DNA from: Oopsacas minuta
Taxonomy: Eukaryota > Porifera > Hexactinellida > Lyssacinosida > Leucopsacidae
Assembly (NCBI GenBank): GCA_024704765.1
Contig: JAKMXF010000307.1
Coordinates: 124,001-188,000, forward strand
Direction of reading: 5' to 3'
Length of the DNA stretch: 64,000 nt
This document shows positions 1 through 10,868 of this stretch, piece after piece. Each line of letters opens with the position of its first letter. Position 1 is the stretch's first letter. A program made the position numbers and the translations under genes. The notes below the pieces were generated by a model. That model saw only the letters and a program-made list of their open reading frames with translations, was not told the DNA's origin and made no database searches.

Positions 1-402
1 ACCCCTGACCTAAGTGATATGAACTCTATAAACAAAAAATGCTAAATCTTCCCCCTTTTGATATCCAAAGTTCGCAAAAATTAAAATCTACCCGGGACAA
101 ATATGTTACAAAGTGAAAGAACCCATAATAATACTTTACAAGATAAATTATCCCGAACAGATTTGTTAAATGAATATATCATGACAAATTAGTTCCGGCC
201 GTTACCATTTTGTATCCCTAACAAATATGTCAAAACAGGCCTTATGTATAGTAGGCTATGATTATATATAATTAATTCATCAGCTGGTTCCTTGAATAAC
301 TGAACTGATGGGAAATGAACTAAATATTGCGGACTTTGGAACAAAACCAAATTCAATTTAGCTGCTTTATGCGCATTCATAATTAGGCGAAATATGTTTA
401 CA
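1..402. other. AT-rich flank, no gene recognised
   Basis: No coding region is supported. A 76-codon open frame on the minus strand (189-419) runs into the foldback repeat and matches nothing I recognise. The last seven bases (GTTTACA, 396-402) are repeated at 1064-1070 and look like the target duplication of the adjacent foldback. Confidence 0.4.
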
Positions 403-1063
403 GATAGCATTCTATACACTAAGGCAATGGTGCTGATTAATGGACTTGGACCAGGGATTGGTAAGTCATTTCTAATTAAATAATGGAGATATATTATTTG
501 CTATAAAATATAAACGGTACATTGTGGCCGAACATATATATTATTGATATTTGACATTACTCACAGTCTACATCTACAAACTATTTTCAGGCCAAAATGA
601 CGTTATCTGTTTGCCTAGTTAGCAAATANNNNNNNNNNNNNNNNNNNNNNNNNNNNNNNNNNNNNNNNNNNNNNNNNNNNNNNNNNNNNNNNNNNNNNNN
701 NNNNNNNNNNNNNNNNNNNNNNNNNNNNNNNNNNNNNNNNNNNNNNNNNNNNNNNNNNNNNNNNNNNNNNNNNNNNNNNNNNNNNNNNNNNNNNNNNNNN
801 NNNNNNNNNNNNNNNNNNNNNNNNNNNNNNNNNNNNNNNNNGCTAACTAGGCAAACAGATAACGTCATTTTGGCCTGAAAATAGTTTGTAGATGTAGACT
901 GTGAGTAATGTCAAATATCAATAATATATATATTCGGCCACAATGCACCGTTTAAATTTTATAGCAAATAATATATCTCCATTATTTAATTAGAAATGAC
1001 TTACTCAATCCCTGGTCCAAGTCCATTAATCAGCGCCATTGTCTTAGTGTATAGAATGCTATG
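403..1063. repeat. Foldback/inverted-repeat element interrupted by an assembly gap
   Basis: About 226 bp on the left (403-628) is repeated almost perfectly in inverted orientation on the right (842-1063), with 213 N between. Direct repeats of GTTTACA flank it (396-402 and 1064-1070), which suggests a transposition product. The outermost bases (GCATTCTATACACTAAGGCA) recur near 45523 and, inverted, near 54885, at the two ends of the P-like element described below. It is therefore probably a non-autonomous derivative of that P-like family. An inverted repeat bordering a gap can also be an assembly artefact. Confidence 0.65.
629..841. other. Assembly gap (213 N)
   Basis: A run of N in the loop of the foldback repeat. 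The hairpin itself probably prevented assembly. Its true length is unknown. Confidence 0.99.
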
Positions 1064-1070
1064 GTTTACA

Positions 1071-1467
1071 TAATTGATAAGGGTTATAAATGTTTTAGAT
1101 TTTATATTAGCTAATGTGTTACGAATTTATAGTTTGTATTTTTGTATTGATCACAAATGGTATCCTATTGTACATAAATTAGTGTACTAATTGGTCATTA
1201 ATAATCTCTTTTGCAAATAATGACTAAAACCACATCCAATTATCGTATACAATAAACTTATTGAATACAATACTATCTCGTTATAATGATAGGTTTCAAA
1301 TTCACATGTTGTAGGTAAATTTAAAAACGATATTATGACAATCTGACAAATGGGTGAATTTAAATATTAGTGGTTAATGTATAATCTTTCATATAGCAAA
1401 TAATAATAATTAATTGCAGAAATTTGTCACATAATTATCACTACAGGCTCTTGATTTTACATACCTA
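1071..1467. other. AT-rich spacer, nothing recognised
   Basis: No coding frame, RNA gene or repeat family is recognised. It ends with the TA target duplication (1466-1467) of the next transposon. Confidence 0.4.
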
Positions 1468-2094
1468 CAGGGTGCCTCAAGAGTTCTGCAACAAATTTTT
1501 TACATCATTTTTCAAATCAAACCATAATTCAACTGCTGTTAAATTCATACTATGAACAAGGCTATATACTATATTCAATATAATGTGATAGTTCAATTCT
1601 AGTATATTATTTTGTCTGGTATATCTGAACTACAACAGAAGATGTCTGCTATTATTCTAATATTTCTAAATGGTAAGAAGCAGAATCAAATTCTAAAAGC
1701 CCTTGGTTCACCGAAATTTCACCATCGTTGATATCCCGCACGATAAAATGATATAGTGAGACAGGCGATATCATAGATAAGCAACGATCATGTCGGTCAT
1801 GAAAAATTAGGACTCCTACTAACAAGAAAAAGGTTCGTCAGATTTCAACTCGTCGGCCCACGATGTGCCAACGCATGGTCGCCGCAAAGGTCGGAATAGA
1901 TAAGGAATCTGCTGGACGAATAATCAAGAAAGACTTAGGTATGAAATGTTTCAAACGAAGTAGAGTAGAGTCACTTAATGGCCAGGTAATTAAAAAGAGA
2001 ATCCAAAGATGTCGTAGACTGTTGGATCAACTCAAAAATGTCAACAGTGATTCAATTGTATTTTCGGACGAGAAGATATTCTGGATTGAGGAGA

Positions 2095-2099
2095 AATGG
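2095..2099. repeat. 5-bp target site duplication AATGG (left)
   Basis: AATGG lies directly before the CACAGTG end at 2100 and is repeated directly after the other end (5203-5207). Five-base duplications are characteristic of Transib and RAG-type transposition. Confidence 0.9.
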
Positions 2100-2618
2100 C
2101 ACAGTGTGGCAATATGAGGAAATAGGCATATTGTAAAAAACATATTTCAATGCATTTTTCGAATTCTCCATAGTTCACTTAATACGAGAATATGATTGCC
2201 AGCATTAGAAGCAGTGAGGAATCCTAACTACGCACAACTTTGTTATGTGTTTCTAATAATAGAAATATATATTTTCAAACCGCAAATTCCTATGCCCTAG
2301 TGAATGTAATCATAATTGATGTAAATACTAAATATAAGAGTAAAAAATATCTTCTGAAAATAAATCTATATTATAACAACAATTTAATCATTGATAGGTT
2401 AGTCTAGATATTCATTTGTACTTTTTGTCTGGTGTCTAGTTTGGCCCTTACAAAGTTATAATTTTGAATTTTTTCTATTGATTGAAGTGTAGCATCTCTT
2501 GTTTGACAAAATTTGACAAAACGTTAGTTATATATACGTAATGTTACTATATTTAGTCAACTAATTAATCACTTTCCAGGTTTGCCAAAAGCTACCGAAA
2601 AGTATATCACGTCATTCA

Positions 2619-2635
2619 TTGTCCGGACCGGACAA
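2619..2635. promoter_or_regulatory. Conserved 17-bp palindrome upstream of the RAG1-like gene
   Basis: TTGTCCGGACCGGACAA is a perfect palindrome around a central A, about 135 bp before the start codon. The identical sequence, in gene orientation, lies upstream of the same gene in copy 2 (60030-60046). It is GC-rich in an AT-rich setting. A protein-binding role is inferred, not shown. Confidence 0.4.
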
Positions 2636-2768
2636 AAATCCGAAAATATATTTTCATACGTTTTAAATTTTTTCAGTAAAATTCTACATTTCGCTGGGTA
2701 TTAGTTATTCCAATGCTCTACAATCATATATCATAATGTTTCTATGTTAGTGTAGGCCTTTTGCGATC

Positions 2769-4781
2769 ATGTCTGTACTAATCACGAAAATGAGGCATAT
2801 AATTTGTATATTTCGAATGGAAGAAGTGTTAGTCTCTGTTAGGAAACTTATTGAGAACAACCATTTATCCGATGAAGAAACTGCTACTCCCAATTTCAAA
2901 TTTAAATCACTTCTAACATCCAGAGAGGCTAACCGCAGGAAGGATCTTAAACATGGGATAACATGATTTTCCACTCTACTCTACTCATCTAACTATATCC
3001 AATCCGAGAAAGAGAATATCGCTTGATCCTGAATTTTCCTCTTTAGTCACTGATTCTGAAAATCGAAACTTTTCAAAACAGATTGTAACTGAATCCCGAA
3101 GCATATTCTCGAATGTCACATGAAGACTTCCAGATCGAGACTTGGTGTTCTTTTAGAGCATGTGGACTTTTTAGCAGAGAGAGAAAAGATTGAGCCTAAA
3201 CAACTACTCGCTCTAGCTTTAGAATTAGTCTCAAAAAAATCTTATGACCGTGATATTTCTGATATATGCAGAGAAATAATTATAAGGGATCTTTTAGCGG
3301 TGTATTAAACAAAGTACAAATCTCTAAATGTGCTTATATATTGGACAGCTTAGAAATTAGGGCGAGTAATACACGAATATGAAAAGAATTCTCAAAGGTG
3401 ATGTCAAACTTCCTTCCTATAAGCTTGTCCCGCAATATCATAGGGAAATTAGCCTAATAAATGAAATGGAAATAGTTAGTGACCCCGAAGCATTGTCAAT
3501 TGGGACTTGGGTCTCTTATCATTCCATCCTTAGTCTGACCATTCAACGCTCGCTTTCAACATTAGGCCCAAATCTTGATTCACACTACCCACTCAAAATT
3601 AAGATATCTGATGGATTGGATGGCCCGGTTGTCATCAAACCTATAACTAATAAAGCAACAATTCTGTATTAAGCACAAAAACTTTCAGTTTGTTCGGATT
3701 CAAAGTAATATCAATTACAGACACACTTGGAAATGACATGTTCTATAACAGCTCACCCAACTCTCCGTTCTGCTTTAGGCCAGTAGCACTGATAGCTTTG
3801 AAAGAAGAATATTCTAGTGTAAAGCTTATCATGAATACAATAGTCAATCCTCAAACAGACCATATCATACAGGATGGGTTATCTCTTATTGGAAGCCATG
3901 CACAGGTCGAGATAGTCCGTTCTTTTTTTGATACCAAGATGGTAGGATGACTGGATGGAGCTGGTGGGGCTTCTTGTCATCTGTGTGCTGCAACGGATAG
4001 CCAAATTACAAGTTTAGAATGGACCATTCTGGTTTCCTATTAACAGATTAATTAGCGACGCTCGGCAACTTTTTGAAGAGGTTGATGAAGAAGATTACTT
4101 GAAACTCCCATCAAATCAACGTATTGGTGTTACGCATCAGCCAACTTCTAACATCGATATTATAGCTGCGTCTCCTTTGCATGCTTACCTTTGTGTATTC
4201 AGGTGGTTCATGCTGTTGATATACCATCTTGGTGCAGGACACAAGGTATGGGCGCCATCAAACTCGAAAGTAAATTCTTCAATGAAACAGGTTCGAGATA
4301 TACTCCAGGAAAGATGTAACTTCAGTGTCAATATCCCTTCAAGCCAGGGCGGCATTTCAACCACTGGTAACATTGCACGAGACTGCTTTTCAAATAAGAG
4401 AGATTTTTTGACGTGGGCCACTTCTTCCATTAATCCTTCAGATAAAATATCATTAAGTAGGTCCAGACAAATCCATCTGTTTTGTTAAGACTTCTCAACA
4501 GTGGTGACTTGATTAACTGTGACAAAATGCAAGAATTGTGCAAAGAAACGTACGAATTTATTCTAGTTGAGTACCCATGGGCAAGCATCACTCCATCTTT
4601 GCACAAGTTACTTGCCCATTCGTTTCAGTTAATAGGTGCTTACAATAATGGTAAAGGATTACAGAATCTCTGTGTGAAATGTTTAGAATCCTGCATTAAA
4701 TTTGTAAGGCGGTATCGAGAGAATCTTGCAAGAAAAACTTCTTTCACAGATAATTTTAGAGATATTTTAGTCAGGTTGTAA
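2769..4781 (+). pseudogene. RAG1/Transib-like transposase, copy 1 (decayed)
   Basis: This remnant of a roughly 670-residue transposase starts at MSVLIT. Blocks in order: the leucine-rich region with LLALALELV, the first catalytic aspartate in DGLDG (about 3615), the segment PNSPFCFRP, the second aspartate in FFDTKM (about 3930), the zinc pair CHLC (about 3980), the HxxxxH zinc half in LHKLLAH (about 4605), and the catalytic-glutamate region CLESC (about 4685). At least six stops or frameshifts break it. The same order of motifs occurs in vertebrate RAG1 and in Transib transposases. Confidence 0.8.
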
Positions 4782-5202
4782 TGTTGTCGTACCCCATCTT
4801 AGTACAGAATCGTTTGAAGCAACACAAAAGAAAAGAGACGTTGCAAATAGCCTCCAAGAAATATTATATAATAGTACACTATCAGATGGTTTATAATAAT
4901 AAGTATATCCAATAGTCATACATAATCAAGGGTCTTTAAATTGTACGTTATCAAATAGCAGAATAGAGACCATGACATGCATGTATTATCAACTTTCATA
5001 ATATCCTCACTAATGAACCACAAGTGTTAAAAGGTTGAAAATATCAGTAATCACGTGATAATTAGGTTTATAGTCGTGCTACTAAAAAATCATTGGTATT
5101 TTTGAAATCTACAGTGTCGATTTAGTATATGTAATTATAATTGTGGTGATATTACAGATTCATTTAGCTATTTCCCCATTATAGCCATTTTGCCACACTG
5201 TG

Positions 5203-5207
5203 AATGG
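5203..5207. repeat. 5-bp target site duplication AATGG (right)
   Basis: A perfect repeat of 2095-2099. Deleting the element with one copy of the repeat restores the maT transposase reading frame. Confidence 0.9.
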
Positions 5208-5897
5208 AACTCTCAAAATTCGCGGGTTTATTCCTTAACACGTGATGACATCCCAGAAAACTTAAGAAGTGTCCATAAATCACAAGACCCCAAAAGTATT
5301 ATGGCTTGTGCGGGAATTTCAGTTTTAGGGAAAACTCCGTTAGTATTCATACCCGAAGGTACAAAAATTTATGCTTAAGGTATATAAAGATCTTATGCTG
5401 GAGAAACATGTCTTAGCAATTGGTTTGACCTTCATGAAGAACAAGGCATGGGTATTTCAACAGGATGATGTACCGGGTTATACCGCTAAAATATCTCAAG
5501 ATTGGTTATCAAGTAAGATCTCAGGGTTTTTGAGCCGTGACGAATGGTCCCCTTCAAGTCTTGACCTAGACCCTTGTGATTATTATTTGTGGGAAAGACT
5601 ATAGACACTAGTAAACAATAGATTCCACAACAATATTCCAGCACTAAAACGAGCGTTAAAGAAAGCTTGGTGTGGATTAGATCAAGATGAGGTCGCTCGG
5701 GCCTGCAAATTAAATCCGTCCAGATTTAAAGATTGTATGAAGACCGGAGGGAATAGATTTGAAATCAAGTAGAGCGAAAATATTTCGTATATGATAGTTA
5801 GACATAATAGCATTATCTTAACAAAATGTTAGTCTCGCTATATGCCTTACATGACAAGAATTACATTTAAATTTAGTTGCAGAACTTTTGAGGTGTA

Positions 5898-8040
5898 GCA
5901 TAGTGTCCAGTATTGTTATTCTTCGTGTCACCTCTACTGCCAAACTGGATAGAATTAACGTGTTATATGATAGTTCCTCGGTGTGAAAAAGAAATTCTTC
6001 GGTGTGTTTATCCTATTGGCTAATCAATTGGAGACCAAGAGCCACTAAATCACACCGGTTAAACTTTTGTCTGGCCTCTGGCAAATAACATGAAAGGAAA
6101 GTTACCAAAGATTTCACACCTTTCGAAAGCGATAAATTTTGCACCTTTGTCTCTTCGAGAATTATTATAATGGTTAAAGTTTTAATGTAAATTAATGAAA
6201 AATATTGATTTTACATTTGCTTTGCAAATAGCCTACATATATGTGCATGATACCTACACATATTGTCAAATTACCAATAAATGTTGTGATCTCACCAACA
6301 ATAGGGAATATATTGTTGTAATTTCAGGCGACTCGTACTAGTCTGTAGCTACAAAAAAGGAATGGGAACATTATTCAGGCACATAATGGGTACAAATACA
6401 CTCGGAACTTTGTTTACTCTAATTGAATACTAGTTGTAGATTTTCATGGTATTAGTAGATGAATCTTGTCCTTGGGAGTTGACCAGAAGTTTCCCTAACT
6501 CCATAGTTTTGCTGAGCATCTGTATAACTCACTAAGAACGTGATTGGATAGACATTTTTGGATTATATAACTAGACTGGATTTAGCCGAGAATGTCAAGT
6601 TAGTAATGTGATATATCCTATACACATGCGATTATAGATTGGTAACAATAGATTTTGTCTTGCTGGTATTTTAGTCCTATTATGTAATTGTCATGTGTTC
6701 GTAATTTGACACATGTGTTGGTAATTTGCAACTGTTTCGATTTTACATCACTATGTCATCAGTAATGATTTTATTGTTTTTACATTATATATATTCATTG
6801 GAAAACAATAGGTTTTTCTAGTGTTGTATACTATGGTTATACATTTTTCCAATGGGAAGTGTTCGATTCTGAAAAATTACTCAGTGTATAAGCAAATATA
6901 CTCAATTGTATGAGTTTAATAGCAGGCTTGAATAACTAATTGAGCTGAATATCAGGAGTTAAAGGCACAAAATGTTTTCCGCGAATAATCGAAACCTAGA
7001 ATAGCTAGGGTTGCGTGTATTTAGTCTTATCAAAAAGCGGTTGGCTGGGAAAAGTAACTGACACGCTCTGTTACGAGCTCAATAAATCTTAAAATCGATG
7101 CCACCAGAAGAGTTCAAAGATTTTTCAAATGTGTCTTGATATGCTAAAGTAATATGTTTCCCACAAGGGGGAGTATTCCGAAAATACTATGAAGTAAATT
7201 ACTATGCTATATATGTACCTCAGTTTCATTTAATTATATTAGTCTGTAACATATTGAAATGCCCTAAGCAATGAATTTTTTACAATGTGATACCTAGTAT
7301 TACAGATTTCCCTAAGGGAAATACAAGCAAAAATCAGTTGAGAACTACTCAATTATCAGTATTTCCTCGAAGGAATTTGGTATCTATCGGAATTTGGCCG
7401 TTTCAGACCTAACCCATAAATTAACATTTGAAGGCCTATAGGAATGTGTAGCGCATACCTCACGATATGTGAGATTAAGTCTGTATATAGATATAAAGCC
7501 CCGTACATATTACCTTGACTTTACTATCTATTAACAAATTTAAGAGGAACAAAAAGTTACCTGTATAACTGTCATGATTTGTTACTCGTAAATCGAAGGG
7601 ACCACAGTCATCTGTACATGTTAGCTGTTATTTTTCTTCTAAGATTCATTGCAGTTTGGGAGCGACCTTCACTATATCGAAGAGACCCTCCGCAGATATG
7701 ATTGCTAACAATAAATACCAATTGTCTGACTAACTGTTGAGTATGCTCGAATTATAGTTCACGTTCGAGGGTACGATCCTCGTTAGAAATTCCGATTTGA
7801 GGTGACCTCTGGGTTGGACAGTATGGATACTATAAAGTATATACCAGTACAAGTAATGTTAAAGTGAAAGAATTATCAACCAAAGCGATGTTAAGCAAAT
7901 TTACTTTTCAAATCAATCAGACCAAAGGGAAGTACAATAAATATATCATTGAATGAGAATGGAGGTAACAATGAAATATTCAAAATATGAACATAATATG
8001 CATAATTGATACATGGCATTAAGGGAAATTGCAAACGTAA
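5898..8040. other. AT-rich non-coding stretch, 3' flank of the kinase-like gene
   Basis: No protein-coding frame, RNA gene or transposon is recognised. It lies downstream of the kinase-like gene's stop codon at 8041-8043 and may include its 3' untranslated region. I saw no convincing polyadenylation signal close to the stop. Confidence 0.4.
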
Positions 8041-8394
8041 TCAAGTTAATTGTATTTGCATATATCGATGTACTAAATAGTCTTTTAATGGTTTTGAAGA
8101 AATCACTTTTGATTTAAGCTTAACTACATCAGAAGAAGAAACAGCTAGGAGGCATTGTGCAGCAGATAGACGTGCTGCAGGATCAACCTCTAGTAAGCTG
8201 CCTATGCACATCTTAGAAGCCTTTGAAATAGTTAAAAATGTAGAATACGCAAATGAGTAAGAAGCAGTTAAAACCTTTGACCTCGTTTCATTCTCTGAAT
8301 TCCCACCGAAAGGGTAATATCCTGATAACAGGATATACATCACAACTCCTGAAGCCCATTGATCAGCTGAGTATGTAACATTGGAGCCAATCAC
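8041..8394 (-). CDS. Last exon of a kinase-like (pseudokinase) gene: C-lobe and C-terminus
   Basis: The exon encodes 117 residues and a TGA stop. It begins at GTG after the acceptor TTCATAG and carries the kinase helix F motif SADQWASGV, followed by YILLSGYYPFGG and the LLEVDPAARLSAAQCL block expected of subdomains X-XI. The exon at 32459-32768 ends in FLSPEQ at codon phase 0, and joining gives SPEQ-VIGSNVTYSADQW, a textbook APE-to-DxW segment. The protein stops about 30 residues after the kinase fold, so this is the C-terminus. The sequence style (LSGYYPFGG) fits the obscurin/SPEG/Trio group, but the exact orthologue is not settled. Confidence 0.78.
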   Translation of the reverse strand: MIGSNVTYSADQWASGVVMYILLSGYYPFGGNSENETRSKVLTASYSFAYSTFLTISKASKMCIGSLLEVDPAARLSAAQCLLAVSSSDVVKLKSKVISSKPLKDYLVHRYMQIQLT

Positions 8395-9529
8395 CTATGA
8401 ACATGAAGCAGTCACCTAGTCACTTATTTTAGTCAATATAATAATGCACAAAATTCAGCAGAACAATTTACAACGCACAAAATACGACAAATGTTTGACA
8501 AGGATTTAGTCAAATGAAGTCAGAACAACGTATGTAATCTATAAATAAATAATTTGCACTCAATTAAACTCAAATAAAAAGTACACCTTAGGTAACGAAA
8601 GATAACATGTATCATCTCGTTTGATTAAGTTGAGTTTTAAAACTGCTGGTAAAAATTGTTTTACAGAGACAATGTAGCAATCAACAAATTATAATATACA
8701 TTAACCGAGCAAAAGTACTTGTACACCACTAAGTATGCAATTGTATACCCTGCCAATCCAACCAATATTTTAACATGCATACAAATATATACCTGAAAGA
8801 ACTATCTGACTATGTTATTAACAATATCCTGGCTAAATATATGGAGGTATTTCCAATTAAATATTTCCAGGCAGACTATGCACATGACTCACTAAAGTCG
8901 GAGTTATAGAGTTGAACATCTAGAAAACTACCAACAGTGTGGGCCATTCAAAGTAGAGATTGCAAAGGTGTATATACGGATCTCTGCAGATTTTCCTTGT
9001 AGAATTTACTGAGTTCTTCTTTTTGACGATAATTATTCGCTTCATTGGCCTAGTGATAACTTTACCACCTAGTATCCTGCCCAATTCATTTTTAGTCTCT
9101 TCGATTTTATCATTTAGAATAAACAAAAGTTCAAATTCTTGAATGTGCTGGAATAATGTTACATTTAGCTTGGTATGGTAGCTCTCGGCTCGGGTATTAA
9201 TGGTAACTTCACTTTCGTATGTTGAAAGATGTTCAGAATCGTTTTTGAAGTACTTAGGGCTTTCAATATGTTCCAAGCCCTACATCATAATTGCACAATT
9301 ATATATTCATATACTAATTCCTGTATATAATTATTTACCCACTACATTAGTCTATAAAATACATTTGAAATTATTCAATTCGGAATAGATTATGTAAATA
9401 TCACAAAGTGTTGCATAGTAGATTTTATAGCCTTTTTGATAACATGGCTTCTCCAGACTTCAATTTGAAATTTGAACAAAGGGGGATAATAAAGTTCTGG
9501 AGAAGGCTTGGTCTTGAAATTCTATCAGT
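8395..9529 (-). other. Start of the 24-kb intron, no gene recognised
   Basis: The region is intronic by the exon pairing 32459/8394. It contains a 118-codon minus-strand open frame (8920-9276) and opposite-strand shadows, none resembling a known family. Near 9450-9500 there is a short hairpin, CTTCTCCAGACTT paired with AAGTTCTGGAGAAG. Confidence 0.4.
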
Positions 9530-10218
9530 GAGCTGACTATCGCAGGTTAGCTGAGGTCTGCACTGGTTATGAGACCTGGATTAAACATGCTGAGCCTCTG
9601 AGAAAGAACAGAGCAAAACGTGGCTCCCTAAAGGTGGTACCCCAAGCACTAATCCCAGGCCGGACTTCCGTGCAATGAAGGTTCTATACTGTATATTGTT
9701 TGATGCTCATGGTATAGTAGCTTCCATTTGCTTCCCAAAGAAGCGTACAATGACCGGACAATTTTACGCAGAGAAATGTTTGGCGAGGTAGAGAATCATT
9801 ACTATTCGAAGAAACAAGTCGTGTATACCAAAGAGATCCGAATATTGCACGATAACGCCAGACTTCACAAATCAAGATTGTCGTTAAAATGTTGAGTGAA
9901 ATGGGAATGGTTGAGTTGCCCCATCCTCTATATAGACCTGATCTATCGCCATCTGATTATTGACTTTTCAGTAAAGTCGAAAAGCACTGAGGAGGTAAGG
10001 TTTTCGACAAGACATGCACTCGGATATGAGCTTCATAAGACCCTTAAAGACATTCCCGAAAAGAGTTCAAAAAAACATTTCTGATGTGGGCATAATGATT
10101 AAAGCTATGTGTCTCATACAAGGGCGAATATTTCGAGCATACCATGAAATACGATATTTTATTATCATCTTACCTATGATATTAGAATAATAGGTCCGGG
10201 ACATATTGAATGCCCCAA
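9530..10218 (+). pseudogene. Mariner (DD34D) remnant, 5' truncated
   Basis: Translated fragments match the mariner at 21251-22578: YETWI around the first catalytic site, KVLYCILFDA-like sequence, ILHDNAR around the second aspartate, and HPLYRPDLSPSDY around the third. The 3' end shows the inverted repeat TATTGAATGCCCC (about 10204-10216), the same terminal repeat as that mariner. No left terminal repeat was found. Numerous stops and frameshifts show it is old and dead. It lies in the kinase-like gene's large intron, on the opposite strand. Confidence 0.7.
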
Positions 10219-10868
10219 GAAATTCAAAAGTTTGTTCAATTTAACTGATTCATTCAGAGGAAATTCTTGTTTTTAGGAAATGCTTAAGTTTGCTGAATAA
10301 TATTAGAAGGGAGAACGGTTGTGCTATCAATTGTCGATTACACAACGTAACAAATTTTTATGAGGTCTTTGTTTGGCTTGATATTTTGATTGTTTATGGA
10401 TAATTTTGAGGCGCTGATTCCGAAAATGCAATTAGTTTTTTTCTATCATCGATCGTTAACTTTCAGGAACCCTATTTATATGAGCAGGTTACACGCTTAG
10501 CCAACTCAGCAAAAACGTACTTCACAATCAAAATCTTTTGTGCTATAACAATAAAGATAACAAACATTTTGCACTTCCTTCACTGTCTCTTGTCTTTTTA
10601 AGCTCTGGGAGACACTTAAAGTGTCTGCAAATGCACAGCTTAAACAGCATCAGAATTCCAGGCTGCAGCAAAACTTAGAAATTTCGTTCTTGTGTATAGT
10701 TTATTTGCTATCCAGTGCCTTCACTTGGAAAGTATTTACTTATATTAATAGTATAAGCTACCAGCAGCTAGTATAAGCATAAGTATAACTGCCTTTAGCA
10801 GAGAAGGCAGAAACAACTTGCTGGTTGTTCTTACGTTAAGTTAGTGTTTTGGAAAATTAGAAATTGCA
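10219..10868. other. Intronic spacer upstream of a GERFHQD-family copy
   Basis: No coding region is recognised. A short inverted repeat (GAGACACTTAAAGTGTCTG, about 10609-10627) is present. It may contain the promoter side of the repeat-family gene that follows. Confidence 0.35.

Larger units (their letters stand above)
2100..5202 (+). mobile_element. RAG1/Transib-like transposon, copy 1
   Basis: A 3103-bp element begins CACAGTGTGGCAATATG and ends with the inverted form (inner bases TGGCAAAATG, then CACTGTG at 5196-5202). The first seven bases are the consensus RSS heptamer. A perfect AATGG duplication flanks it and it sits inside the maT-like transposase. The only coding region is one decayed RAG1-core-like transposase (2769-4781); no RAG2-like partner is visible. 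It is colinear with copy 2 (57464-60557) and clearly of the same subfamily. Confidence 0.88.
1642..5772 (+). pseudogene. maT-like DD37D transposase, broken and split by an insertion
   Basis: It would encode a DNA transposase acting on its own inverted repeats. Recognisable blocks are an eroded N-terminal helix-turn-helix region (1642-1860), the first catalytic aspartate in FSDEKIFW (about 2065), the second in FQQDDVP (about 5460), and a third residue that is D in DPCDYYLW (about 5577). I count 37 residues between the last two, so DD37D. The C-terminus can be followed past a stop at 5602-5604 to about 5772. Several stops and frameshifts plus the 3.1-kb insertion make it inactive. Confidence 0.75.
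1468..5897 (+). mobile_element. maT-like (DD37D) Tc1/mariner element split by a RAG1/Transib-like insertion
   Basis: The left end reads CAGGGTGCCTCAAGAGTTCT after a TA. An inverted, slightly diverged copy (GTTGCAGAACTTTTGAGGTG) ends near 5895. The transposase is split at 2099/5208. Removing 2100-5207 restores a continuous frame across the junction (EEKW then NSQNSRVY). Without the insert the element is about 1.3 kb, normal for the superfamily. The right end is eroded, so its exact last base is uncertain. Confidence 0.8.

Noticed and set aside
587-878. Open frames running through the N gap on both strands
   Set aside because: They are read through unknown bases and reflect the palindrome, not a protein.
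7760-7800. Possible tRNA (GTTCGAGGG stretch)
   Set aside because: There is a small stem-loop but no B-box consensus, acceptor stem or anticodon arm.
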